NCBI GenBank assembly: GCA_019925105.1 | Contig: JAHGAU010000021.1 | Span: 496,001-560,000, forward strand | Origin: Niebla homalea | Lineage: Eukaryota > Ascomycota > Lecanoromycetes > Lecanorales > Ramalinaceae | Direction: 5' to 3' | Length of the DNA: 64,000 nt | Shown here: positions 13,401-25,080 of the stretch, piece after piece | Numbering within the stretch: the stretch's first letter is position 1 | Layout: every line of letters starts with the position of its first letter | Translations under genes and position numbers: made by a program | Notes under the pieces: model-generated | Databases searched by the model: none | What the model was told of the DNA's origin: nothing | The model's input: only the letters and a program-made list of their open reading frames with translations

Positions 13401-13803
13401 GTTTTTTATAAGTTTAAGGTATCCCTTATATAATTAAAAGTATAACCGTTTAATAATATAATACGTATAATAAACGTTTTTAATTTTATTATTATTATAG
13501 CGTTTACGTTTAAGATCCATTTTAATTAATACGTTTATTAATTAAAATAAATTTTAAGCTCTGAAGTAACTTATATATATATATTAAGTAAGTATAGCTG
13601 AAAGTACGTTAAACGCCGTTATAATAAGGGTAAATTCTTATAAATTGATTATAAATAAACCATTTTATTTATTATAAATAAGCTTTTTCTAATTATATGT
13701 TACCGTCCGGACTATTCGCGTTATATTAAGTTAAACCTTATAATCTAGAAGTTACGTTTTAAATACGAAATTAATTAAGTTTATTAAAGAATATACCGTA
13801 TCC

Positions 13804-14344
13804 ATCAGCAAATCTGCGACCTGCTCGGAGCGAGTAAATAAAAAAAAAAAATGGATTTATTTACTCAGACCGCTCGTAAGTCATTTATGAGCATCCAGGG
13901 AAACTTACGAGCGCTCCGAGCGGTCCTAAACGGGTAAAAAAAAGTTAAAAATAAAAACGTTTAAAACGGTAAAATAATAATTTTTATTTTTTATAAATTT
14001 TTTTATTTAAGCTTTCTTAGCAGCGGGTATTACCGTTACCCCCCCCTATAAGCCGTAATATTTAACGTTTTTTAAAATTAATTACAGATTCAGTTATTTT
14101 AGCTAAAAGTTACCCTGGTAGCTAGTAATTTATCCTTAAGGGGGGGGTAGTTAAAAAAGGTAATTTAATTAAAAAATCCTTAAGTTAAAAAAAAAAGTAA
14201 AACTCACGAGAATCCAAGAAACTCACGAGCAAGCCGGATACTCGCGAGCGCTTAAAGGCTTAATGAAGGGGGATATAAGCTTAACCTGCTTAATCTATTC
14301 GCTTATACTCGGAGTGCTTATATGCTGGTTTACAAATTTGCAGA
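13804..14344 (-). mobile_element. MITE-like non-autonomous DNA element, copy 2
   Basis: This 541-bp copy of the element at 1096-1621 is inverted and inserted in Copia-A copy 1. The flanking 5-bp repeat TATCC (13799-13803, 14345-14349) is a likely target-site duplication: the uninterrupted sequence can be seen in Copia-A copy 2 around 24350-24380. The CTCGTGAGT-type motifs are kept at both ends. There is no coding capacity. Confidence 0.7.
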
Positions 14345-16740
14345 TATCCGTAAATTTTACCTTAACGGGCTTACTATCCACCCTATATATTATATAAGTA
14401 ATATTTATACCTTTTATATAACTTATTCTTATTAACCCGGGCCTTAAAAACGAGGATTAATAAGGTCTTAACTCCCTTTAAAAGAATCTTTTCTTATAAA
14501 AATGTATTAATTATAATTATTATTAAGGATTATTAGTTTCTATAGATTTATTAAAGTAACCGATATTATCGTTATTAATTATTATATATACGTTAATAAG
14601 TAAAAGTTAATTATTAAAAGGTTTATAAATATAATAATCTTTTTAATAATCTTAAACTTCTTAATACGGAACTTTATAAACTTCTTTCCAGGGTAAAAGT
14701 CTTAGTATTTATTTTTAATATATTTATTATTACGCTTTTTTTAAGTATAATATTAATAGATAAGCTTTTCCCGGGTCTTATTAAAGGTTTTTTTATTATA
14801 ACCCTTTAACGTATCCTTATAGGCTTATATCGAGACGTTTAATTACTAGATAACCGCCCGAGCTTCCTTATTATAAGCTTTTTATATAATATCGTAAAAT
14901 TTAAGGGTACTCGGGCCTTATTATACCGCCGTTTAAGTAAATATTAAGTTATACGTTTATTATAACTCCTTTAATTTATTTAAGAATATTTAAATAATAA
15001 AATAATCCGGGATAATTAAAGAATTATTAATTATCTTAATCTCAATATAGATTTTTTAATGGCGGTTATTATACTTATTAATTATTATATCCGGGGTCTT
15101 TTATAAGCTTATAAGCTTTTATATAAACTTTATATATAGCCCGGACCCTTATAATTTATATTAATCCTTAAATCGTTTTTAAATTATATCCGGGCTTTTC
15201 ATAATATCGATTAAATACTTAATATTAATACTGTAACGGTTCTTTAAGGCTATATATACCTTAAGGGTATCTTTCTTTTTAGTTTTTAAAGGTTATTTAT
15301 CGTTATTTAATCCTTTATTTATTAATTTTATAATATTTATTGCCGTTAATTTATTAATAAAAAGATTAAGCTTAAAGGAAACCTCCTTATAATAAAGTCT
15401 TTTTTAATCGTTATCGTTAATAAAGTATACGGAAGACGGTATTAATAAGATATTAATTATATTATAATTATTAATAATACTTAAGTTTAAGTCTAACGAT
15501 ATTTAATACTTTAAAGACTTATTATTTAAAAGTAAAAGGTAACTTACGTTAAACGATAATATCCAATTTTTAATATTTATATTTAATTTAAAGATAATAA
15601 TATTTAATAAATTAATTAAAAGTTCCTTAAACGTTTTTAAATTGAAGTTATTATATAACTTTGGCGTTTACGGTAATAAATAATCCTTATCTTCGACTTA
15701 ATCTTTATTAATTAAATTAAAACAATTTTCCTTCCTTAAGTTTTTAAGCGTAAAGGGAAAAAGGGTACTTTATATATGATAATATTAATAAATAATAAAG
15801 TTTAAATGCTATACTTCGTAAAGGACTATTATATACTTTAAGGTAATAAGTAATATAAAGCCTTATTAATTAAAGTATTCTTTATTCCGGTTAAGTCTAA
15901 AATGGAACTTTATAACGTATTATAGCGTTATATATATACTTTTAAGATTATTACCCCTTTTTATTTAAAGGCTCTTAATCTTTATAATTAAAGTATTTAA
16001 ATTTATTTTAATTATTTTACTTTAATTTAAAGGTTTTAATTTTTACGATCCGTAATAAATAAGCTTATTTTAAGTCTAATTATTTATTAAAGAATTTAGT
16101 AATTAATTCTTAATTTTCTTTTCTTAAGGATTAATTTTTATTTTAAGAGGTTTAACCGTTAACTATTTATTCCGTCCCGTATTTACTTTTTGAAATTAAA
16201 TTAAAGTAAGTAATTTTAAGTTATAATATGCTTAAATTTAAGTAATTTATCTTTAATTAATCTTAAAAAAACTCGATTTTAATACGGTTTTTAAGGCTTT
16301 AAACTTAATAAAATTTTATAATATATTTAATATTTATTTAACGTTTCGATTTTCTTACTTAAACCCCGGTTAAGGCTCTACGTATATAAATTAACCTTAA
16401 GGGCCTTAAGTCTTAATTCCGTTAGCTTAACGCCGGCTTAACTTTCCGATATATAAGCGTTTACGGCCCTTAATAAGGCTAAGAAATAACGGTTTATATA
16501 TTCTCGTTAATAAAACGTCCTCCCCCCTTAATTTAGGAATATAGGTAATCAGGTAGGCTTCTTTATTTATGGCCGTAGTATTATACGTTTAATTAAATTA
16601 ATTTTTTAATAATATAATTTACGTATAGGTATCGTTTACGGATATATCTTATACCATAAGTTTATTACCATTTATAGGCCAAAGTAAATACTAAGAAGAC
16701 GTTATTTAAGTACCTAGACGTATAGTCCGGGCTTATAACT

Positions 16741-16902
16741 TATTAAAGTTAAGAAGTATAAATTACTTAATTATTATTATATATAAAGTGAGACTATATA
16801 TAAGGCTATATACCGCTATCTTACTTAAATTTAGCATATCCGCCTTATCTAATCTGATCCGCGTTACGTAATCTCCCAAGTGGCGATCCTGCACATTCAA
16901 CA
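16741..16902 (-). repeat. Copia-A copy 1, 5' LTR
   Basis: The least mutated LTR of the family: in sense it starts TGTTGAATGTGCAGGATCGC. It is exactly the length of its partner at 10290-10451. Confidence 0.8.
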
Positions 16903-19577
16903 TTATTACCGTCTTTTACTTTATTACTTTTTAATTAATTAAGTTTTTAAAAAACTTAAAAATATAGCCTTATAAGCTATACCGTATCTTTATATTATGA
17001 ATAAAGGATACGTTAAATAATACTATAAATATAATACGGGGATTTTTAATATACCCGTTATAAATAATTATATAATACTTTATATAAGTAAAGTATTATA
17101 ATACTTATATAATTAATTCTTAATAATATCGTAACGGGTTTATAAAGAACTTAAATAACTTTAAAATTAAAAAGGTTATATTTACTTTTATCGTTACGGC
17201 AATAAAGTTAATTAAGTTAACGAACTATTAATATATATAGATCTTTTAAAGTATTACTTAATCGGTATTCTTAATAAATATATCGGTATTATATAGAAAT
17301 ACTTTAAAAGCTTAGTTTATTATTATAATATTAAATTTAACCGTAAGCTTATCGATATAACTATTCTAATATAAGCGGATTTAATAAGTTAATCTATTTT
17401 ATATTATTTTTATACTTAAGAATTACTTGAATTTATTGAGGTTTCTTATTTCGTATTTTTAAAAGAATTAACTATAAAAATTATTTATTTTTTAATTATT
17501 TTTTCAATTATAAATAATAATAATATTATTTATGAAGAAGAAAATTATTATATAATCGTTAATAAAAAGATAATTAACTTCCGGGATTTACTTTAGGCTT
17601 AAATCTATTAATATTTATAAAAGATTCTAGAATTATAATATTAATAATTATTTTAACCTATATAAAACTTAAAGTTAAAGAAATAAAACTTTATCCCTAT
17701 ACCCTTTTAATGATTTAATATACGTAAGTTTATTTATCTTATTATTAATAAACGTATTAATGGCGTTTTATTATTTTATTTTTAAATTAAACGTAATTAT
17801 AATAACTATAAGTACTTTTAGGATTTATATTATTAAAATAACGGTAAATATATCTTATTCGGTCTTTTATAAATTATTCCTTATATAAAGCTTCGCTTTA
17901 TACTTTATAAAATACTTTTTATTATTAAATTTATACTTAAATGATTAAGTGGTTAAGATAAGTATTTTATTTACTTTTTCTATATAATTAAGTACGATTT
18001 CTTTCTATATTCCTTTTACCCTAAATGGATTAAGCTTTACTTTAATTGTTAACTTAAAGCTTACGGTATATAAGTGTTTTAATATATAATAATAATGTTT
18101 TAGTTCAGAAAATAAGGTATTACGGTAAAACGTACCCTTAATTATTAATTTTAATAAATAAAAAGATATCTTATTATTTTTATAAAGCTTAAATAATAAT
18201 AAAAAAATAATAAATATTACGTAATATAATAGCTTTAAACCGTTTTTAACTAAATTAAAAGCTATAATATAATTTATTTTCTTTATATTTCGTCCCGTCC
18301 TTTTTTTTTTTTAATAATATTATTTATATTAAAGTCGGATTTATTATTATTTTTCTTTTTAGGCTTTAAGGTAAACTTTAAAGTTAATATTAAAATGAGT
18401 AGAACGTTACCTCTATTACTGTTATTATTACTTCCCCGGAATTATTACCGTTATTATTATTACCCCGGCGTTATTTTTATTTATAAAGTTATAATTTATG
18501 GACGTTAAAGTTAATAAAAAGGGATATAGTTATTAATATTCTTTTAAAGGTTTTATCTTAATAATTCCGTTTTACTTATTTTCTTTATTTTCTTTATTAT
18601 TAATCGTTATTATAAGGTATATAATATTTATTAATAAGACCTTAAGAAATAGCTTATTCTTAATTTAATTTAAATTATATTAATATTATTTATTTTATAG
18701 AATTCTTTCTTATTAAAAAAACGTTTCGGGTATAAATAACTTTTCTTTAATTAAGTATTTAGATATTATAAATATTAATAATATAGTACTTAATAAAGAA
18801 ATTAATATATATTCTTAATACGAGCTTTCTTTCCTTAAGATGGATTTATTAAGTAAGTAAGCTTTATAATTATATTATTTTAAATATTAAAAGTTTAATT
18901 TTAAATTTATAACTTTCTTAAATAATATAGCCTATAAATACTTTTTTATTAATATTTAATTTATAATAAAACCGGCCGTTTATATAAATTACGGCTATAA
19001 GAAATAAGGTAAATTTACTTATAATTTTATTACTTAAGTTTTAATAATAAATAATTACCCTTCTATTCTGAATATCCGTTTTATATTATACTATTTAATA
19101 TTAACGGCTTAAAAGTAATATTAAGTTTATTAATAAAGCTATTAAACTTAGACTTTAATAATGTTTTATTATTTAATTAAATAAAGATTATATTATAATA
19201 GAATCGGGTCTTAATCGTTTTAATAATTTTCTGTAAAATATTATTCGTTTTCAACTTATACTTATAAGTATATATTATTTAAAAATTATATTCGGAATAA
19301 ACGATATATAATACTTATTAATTACGGTTTATCGTAATACTTATTTATATAAAATCATAAATAATTCAAAAGAAAGGTATTAATAAAATCTTTACTTTAT
19401 ATAATAACCTTAATACGATTTAATAAGCCTTTAATAAAACATAGACTTTATAATTACTTATCTTTAAAACTTTTTCTTTATTTATAATCTTTACCCTTTT
19501 AATTATTCTTATAAAGTATTAAATAAAATCGTTATCCGTATAAATAAAAAGTTAATATTATCCCGTTATTATTCTTA

Positions 19578-19673
19578 ACTTTATTAATAACTTTATTAAT
19601 AACTTTATTAATAACTTTATTAATAACTTTATTAATAACTTTATTAATAACTTTATTAATAACTTTATTAATC
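19578..19673. repeat. 12-bp tandem repeat, eight units
   Basis: The unit AACTTTATTAAT is repeated about eight times with no visible variation. Because 12 is a multiple of three it would keep the Copia-B frame open, adding a four-residue repeat on the minus strand. I see no array at the corresponding place of the copy at 59220, so the expansion looks specific to this copy. Confidence 0.85.
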
Positions 19674-19830
19674 GTTTTAGAATAACTTTGTTAATTATAA
19701 AGGTATTATTAATATCTTATTATTTAATATTATCTTTAAGGACTTAGAGATTATTAATATATTTTAATAATATTATAGGTTATTCTTTATAAATAAGTAT
19801 ACGTTCTTATTATTTAAAGTATATACCCTT

Positions 19831-20145
19831 TTACTTAAAAATACTATTAAATAAATAGTTTATTATAAAGTTTAGCATATAAACTATCTTTATAAATGTA
19901 ATTTTAACCTTTCCCTTAATAGGCTTATTGACGCAAAAAATAATACTTCTGTATATTTTAATTTTATTATTATTAATACTTATAACGATAATATTATTTT
20001 TACTATTTAATTCTTTAATAAAACGGTTTTTTATAATATTATTATAAATATAAATTATAAAGCCGTTATCTATAATCCAAGACGATTTAAGATTTATATT
20101 CTTTAAGACGGTAAAAGCTCCGTATTTATCGTTTAATAATACCAA
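19831..20145 (-). pseudogene. Copia aspartic protease relic (family B)
   Basis: A 104-codon open stretch contains Ser-Ser-Trp-Ile-Ile-Asp-Asn-Gly-Phe-Ile-Ile-Tyr-Ile-Tyr-Asn-Asn. It aligns by eye with the Copia protease start (W-I-x-D-S/N-G-A-T-x-H-I-x-N), where the Asp-Ser/Thr-Gly triad cleaves the Gag-Pol polyprotein. Here Ser/Thr after the catalytic Asp is Asn and the usual His is Tyr. Both are single-step C-to-T or G-to-A changes. The open frame is a survivor within a dead polyprotein, not a gene of its own. Confidence 0.55.
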
Positions 20146-21441
20146 TAACGGCTTTTCCTTTTATTTGATATTTCTAGACTTCTTAAAAGCCATATTAACC
20201 CTCTCTTTGGTCTTTTAGTCCTTAAGTTTATTTTTTATTTTTTATAATAATTAAATTTCATTTAAAATTTAATAACCTATTAAACCGATTACTTTAAAGG
20301 TAATTATATTCGTTAAACTAATATTTTATACCGTATAAGTATTTAATTAACTTAATTATATTACCCTTATAAGTTAATTTTATTAATTCCTTTAAAGTAT
20401 TATTATTATTAATTTTTTTATCGTTAATTATAAACGTTAAGTACGTTAAAGTTATCTTTTTTACGTCGTAAAGTTAAATATAATATTTAAATTTCTCCTT
20501 AATAATAATAAAAGCTACGGAGTAATTTATTACGTTCTTAATATTAAACTTATATATCTGGGATAATATTAATATATATTTCTTTATTATTATTAGAAAA
20601 TCGCAAAATATACGTTTATAATCTAAGGTTTTTATAAAACGATTATTCCTAACTTAAATAAGTATATATATTTATTTATTTATTTAAGACTTAAGATTTT
20701 ATTGAAATTTAAGACCGGTATTAATATAATAATATTCCTTTTTTACTTTTAAAAAGCGGGTAGAATTTAAGGGTATTATTTTTAATTAAAGGGCTTAAAG
20801 GAAGTCTTATAAATAGACTTTTACGTCTTAAAGGTATATAAAATTTACCTTATTAATTAATAAATAAATAAAATCGTTAAGCTTTATTAATAAAGTATCT
20901 TGCTTTTCTTATTATAATACGTAACTTTTATATTATATTATATATATTTTATATATAATTATAATATTTATAGCTTAATCGCTTAAAACCTAAAGAACTT
21001 CTAGTTTATCGGGTTTTATTAATACTTTAAGCTTAATATTAAGGGTAAAGTTTATGAGATCTTAAATATAGTATTTCGTTACCTTTTTCTTAATAATAGA
21101 TAATTATATATCTTAATCTTTAGAATTAATAAGTTTTATTTTATAAATGTTTATTTTAAATTAATTAATTAATTAATAAAAAAGGAGAAAAATCGGTTTT
21201 TTGATAATTTTTACTTAAGTCTTTATATATTATCCTTTAAGTATATAGCTTAAAGGCTATATTTATATAATTTAATTATTAAATAAATAATTTAAATCTT
21301 TAATAAATATACTGGGTATATATAACCGGGCTTATAACTATTATACGTATAAACGTATAAGTATAATAAGGTAATATAAATTAAGTATAATCTATAAAGA
21401 TAAATCTATAAAAAAAGATTATAGGATATACTTAGTTAATT

Positions 21442-21565
21442 TGGGATATACGGCCAGGTAATAAGATATACACGTATCATAAGAGTGTCTTAACACCGCT
21501 CGCATAACGGCTCAGTGACACTCCATGCCCGCAATACTACCACCATGCCTGCACCTATGCTGACA
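21442..21565 (-). repeat. Copia-B copy 1, 5' LTR
   Basis: In sense it starts TGTCAGCATAGGTGCAGGCA and matches 59220-59361, including the block around ATGGAGTGTCACTGAGCCG. It is moderately RIP-mutated and about 18 bp shorter than the other copy. Confidence 0.75.
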
Positions 21566-21811
21566 GAAGCATATTATAATAAGTATAGCGCAAAGTTTTA
21601 AAGCTATATATGCATGGCACATCTATATAACTAGCAATACCGTCCATAGTTACAATCCAGGCAGTTACCACTCCACCCTTAAAACCTTCACTTCGTCTTT
21701 TTCCCTAATAGTTAACAAAGATTTATACCTAATGTATAATAACGAATAAAGAAAAGAAAAGTCTTTAATATGTAGGTTAAAAACATTATTTTAATTCTCA
21801 ATAATTATAAT
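21566..21811. other. Partly RIP-free intergenic patch
   Basis: Positions 21600-21720 keep normal base composition (for example GTTACAATCCAGGCAGTTAC). No open frame, terminal repeat or RNA signal is visible. It separates the Copia-B 5' LTR from Copia-A copy 2 and may be original host sequence. Confidence 0.4.
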
Positions 21812-21816
21812 AAAAA

Positions 21817-21966
21817 TGTTAAATATGCAGGATCACCACTTAAGAGATCACGTAACGCGGATCAAATTAGATAAGGCGGACGTATTAAACTTAAGTAAAA
21901 TAGCGGCATATAGCCTTACTTTATATATAATAATAATTAAGTAACTTATTATTTTTAACTTTAACA
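21817..21966 (+). repeat. Copia-A copy 2, 5' LTR
   Basis: It begins TGTTAAATATGCAGG and ends TTTAACA. At 150 bp it lacks 12 bp (around ATACATAGTTTT) that are present in the 3' LTR. Confidence 0.8.
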
Positions 21967-24739
21967 AATTATAAGCCCGGATTATACGTTTAAGTACTTA
22001 AATAACGTTTTCTTAGTATTTAATTTAACTTATAAATAATAATAAACTTATAATATAAAATATATCCGTAAATAATACCTATACGTAAGCTACATTATTA
22101 AAAATCGATTTAATTAAGCGTATAATATTACGGCTATAAATAAAAAGGTTTATTTAATTATTTATATTCTTAAATTAAAAAAGGAGGACATTTTATTAAC
22201 GAGAATATATAAACCGTTATTTCTTAGCCTTATTAAGGGCTATAAATACCTATATACCGGAAAGTTAAGCCGGCGTTAAATTAATAAAACCAAAATATAA
22301 AGCTTTTAAGGTTAATATATATACGTAAAGTTTTAACCGGAATTTAAGAATAAAATTTGGGACGTTAAATAAATATTAAATATATTATAAAACTTAATTA
22401 AGTTTAAAGTTTTAAAAATTATATTAAAATTAAATTTTTTAAGATTAATTAAAGATAAATTACTTGGATTTAAACATATTATAACTTAAAATTATTCGCT
22501 TTAACTTAGTTTTAAAAAATAAATACGGGACGGAATAAGTAATTAACGGTTAAATTTCTTAAATTAAAAATTAATTTTTAAAAAAAAAGAATTAAAAATT
22601 AATTATAGAATTCTATAATAAGTAATTAAACTTAAGATAAGCTTACTTATTACAAATCATAAAAATTAAAGCCTTTAAGTTAATGTAAAATAATTAAAAC
22701 GAACTTAAATACTTCAGTTATAAAGATTAAGGGCCCTTAAAATAGAAAAAAATAGTAATCTTAAGGGTATATATATAAAGTTATAATATGTTATAAAATT
22801 TTACTTTAATCTTAATTAAAATAAAGAATACTTTAATTAATAAAGCTTTATATTATTTATTATTTTAAATTATATAATAATTCCATATAAAATATAATAA
22901 TTAAACCTTATTATTCGGTAATATCGTTATATATAAAGTACTTTTTTTCCCTTTATATTTAAAGATTTAAGAAAAAAAAAACCATCTTAATTTAATTAAT
23001 AAAGATTAAGTTAAAGATAAGGATTACTTATTATTATAAACGCCGAAGTTATACGATAACTTCGGCTTAAAAGCGTTTAAAGAACTTTTAATTAACCTAT
23101 TAAATACTATTATCTTCGGGCTAAGTATAAACGTTAAGAATTAAATACCGTCGTTTAACGTAAGCCATTAAGTTACCCTTTACCCTTAAATAATAAGTCT
23201 TTAATATACTAAACGTTATTAAACTTAAATACTATTAATAATTATAGTATAATTAATATCTTATTAATATTATCTTCCGTATACTTTATTAAGGATAACG
23301 ATTAAGAAAAATTTTACTATAAAGGGGTTTTTTTTAAACTTAATCCCTTTATTAATAAATTAACGGTAATGAATATCATGAAGTTAATAAATAAAGGATT
23401 AAATAACGATTAGTAATCTTTAAAAATTAAAAAAAAAAGATACCTTTAAAATATATATAACCTTAAAGAATCGTTACGGTATTAATATTAAATATTTAAT
23501 CGATATTATAAAAAGCTTAAATACGATTTAAGAAAAACTTAAAGATTAATATAAGTTTTAAGGGTTTAAATTATATATAGAATTTACTTAAAAGCTTATA
23601 AGTTTACGAAAGACCTTAAATATAGTAATTAATAAGTATAATAACCGTTATTAAAAAGTCTATATTAAAATTAAAGTAATTAATAGCTTTTTAATTATCC
23701 CGGGTTACCTTATTATTTAAATATTCTTAAATAAATTAAGGAAATTATAGTAAATATAGTATTTAATATTTACTTAAACGGCTATATAATAAAGTCCGGG
23801 TACCCTTAAATCTTACGATATTATATAAAAGGCCCGTAATAAAAAAGCTTAAATAATTATTTAATAATTAAATATTTTAATATAAACTTATAAGGATACG
23901 TTAAAAAGTAATAATAAAAGGATTTTTAATAAAACCCGGGAGAGACCTATTTATTAATATTATACTTAAAAAAAAGGTAATAATAAATATATTAAAGATA
24001 AAAATTAAGATTTTTACTTTAAAAAAAAGCTTATAAAATTCTATATTAAAAAAATTAAAATTATTAAAGAAATTATTACGTTTATAAATTTTTTAATAAT
24101 AAATTTTTACTTATTAACATGTATATAATAATTAACGATAATAATATCGGTTATTTTAATAAATTTATAAAAGTTAATAATCTTTAATAATAATTATAAT
24201 TAATATATCTTTTATAAGAAAAATTCTTTTAAAATAAGTTAAAACCTTATTAATCTTTATCTTTAAGGTTTAAATTAATAAAAATAAACTATATAAAGGG
24301 TATAAATATTATTTATATGATATATAAAGTAAATAATAAGCCGGTTAAAATAAAATTTACGGATATAATATATTCCCCGGTGAATTTAATTAACCTTATA
24401 TTTAAAACGTAACTTTTAAATTATTAAATTTAACTTAATATAACGTAAACGGTCTAAATAATAATATATAATTAAAAAAAGCTTATTTATAATAAATAAA
24501 ATGGTTTATTTATAAATAACCTATAAGAATCTTTTATTATTATAATAATATTTAACGTACTTTTAATTATTTTTATTTAATATATATATATAAATTACCT
24601 CAGAATTTAAAAATTATTTTAATTAATAAATATATCGATTAAAATAGATCTTAAACGTAAACGCTATAATAATAATAAGGTTAAAAACGTTTACTATACG
24701 TATTATATTATTAAATATTTATATATTTAATTCTATAAA

Positions 24740-25080
24740 GGATACCTTAAACCTATAGAAAACCCGTTAAAGTTTATTTATATAAACCTTTTAAAGATAA
24801 TAAATCCTTAAGGGTATAACGGAATAACGTATTATATAACCTTCCGTAATAATAAAATTATAATATTAAAGGTTTACCCGTTAATATATAAATCGGACGT
24901 AGTTTAACGGTTTAAAGAATTTAAAATTAAATATAAACGACCTTTAGATTAAAAAATTAAACGTTTTCGGGCCGATAACGGGGGTAAATATACGTTTAAA
25001 ACCTTCTTAAATTACTTAAAATAATATAGGATTATCTTTAAGGTAATAATACGTAAGAACTTTAAATAAAATTTAATTAA
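24740..25080 (+). pseudogene. Copia integrase core relic (family A)
   Basis: A plus-strand frame reads 'VYIDLLKIINP', then 'YNGITYYITFRNNK', then 'FRADNGGKYTFKTF'. These are the first catalytic Asp region (V-x-x-D) and the Asp-Asn-Gly-Gly-Glu-Tyr block of Copia integrases. The Glu of that block is Lys here. Stops are former CAA/CAG/CGA codons. Integrase inserts the cDNA into the host genome and in Copia precedes reverse transcriptase, which fits the RT relic at about 33500. Confidence 0.65.

Larger units (their letters stand above)
10290..16902 (-). mobile_element. Complete Copia retrotransposon, family A copy 1, with nested MITE
   Basis: Two 162-bp LTRs in the same orientation (10290-10451 and 16741-16902) bound the element, and the 5-bp repeat TTATT lies at both outer edges (10285-10289, 16903-16907). 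Removing the MITE at 13804-14344 and its duplication leaves about 6.07 kb, the same as family A copy 2 after its own insertions are removed. On the minus strand an integrase region maps around 13420-13040. Reverse transcriptase lies around 11740-11650 with Tyr-Ile-Asp-Asn where Copia has YVDD. Gene order integrase before RT is diagnostic of Copia. The flanks beyond TTATT look unrelated (Copia-B right, other DNA left), so a rearrangement is possible. Confidence 0.8.
16908..21565 (-). mobile_element. Copia retrotransposon, family B copy 1, 3' end missing
   Basis: The right end is an LTR (21442-21565) matching the 5' LTR of the copy at 59220. The left end (16908-16980) matches the RNase H region of that copy at about 63695-63765, where it stops against Copia-A copy 1. 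Between them a Copia protease relic is readable (19831-20145). The Asn-rich low-complexity stretch near 18400-18470 corresponds to a similar linker in the other copy (62220-62330). The 3' LTR was not found. The element is non-functional. Confidence 0.7.
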
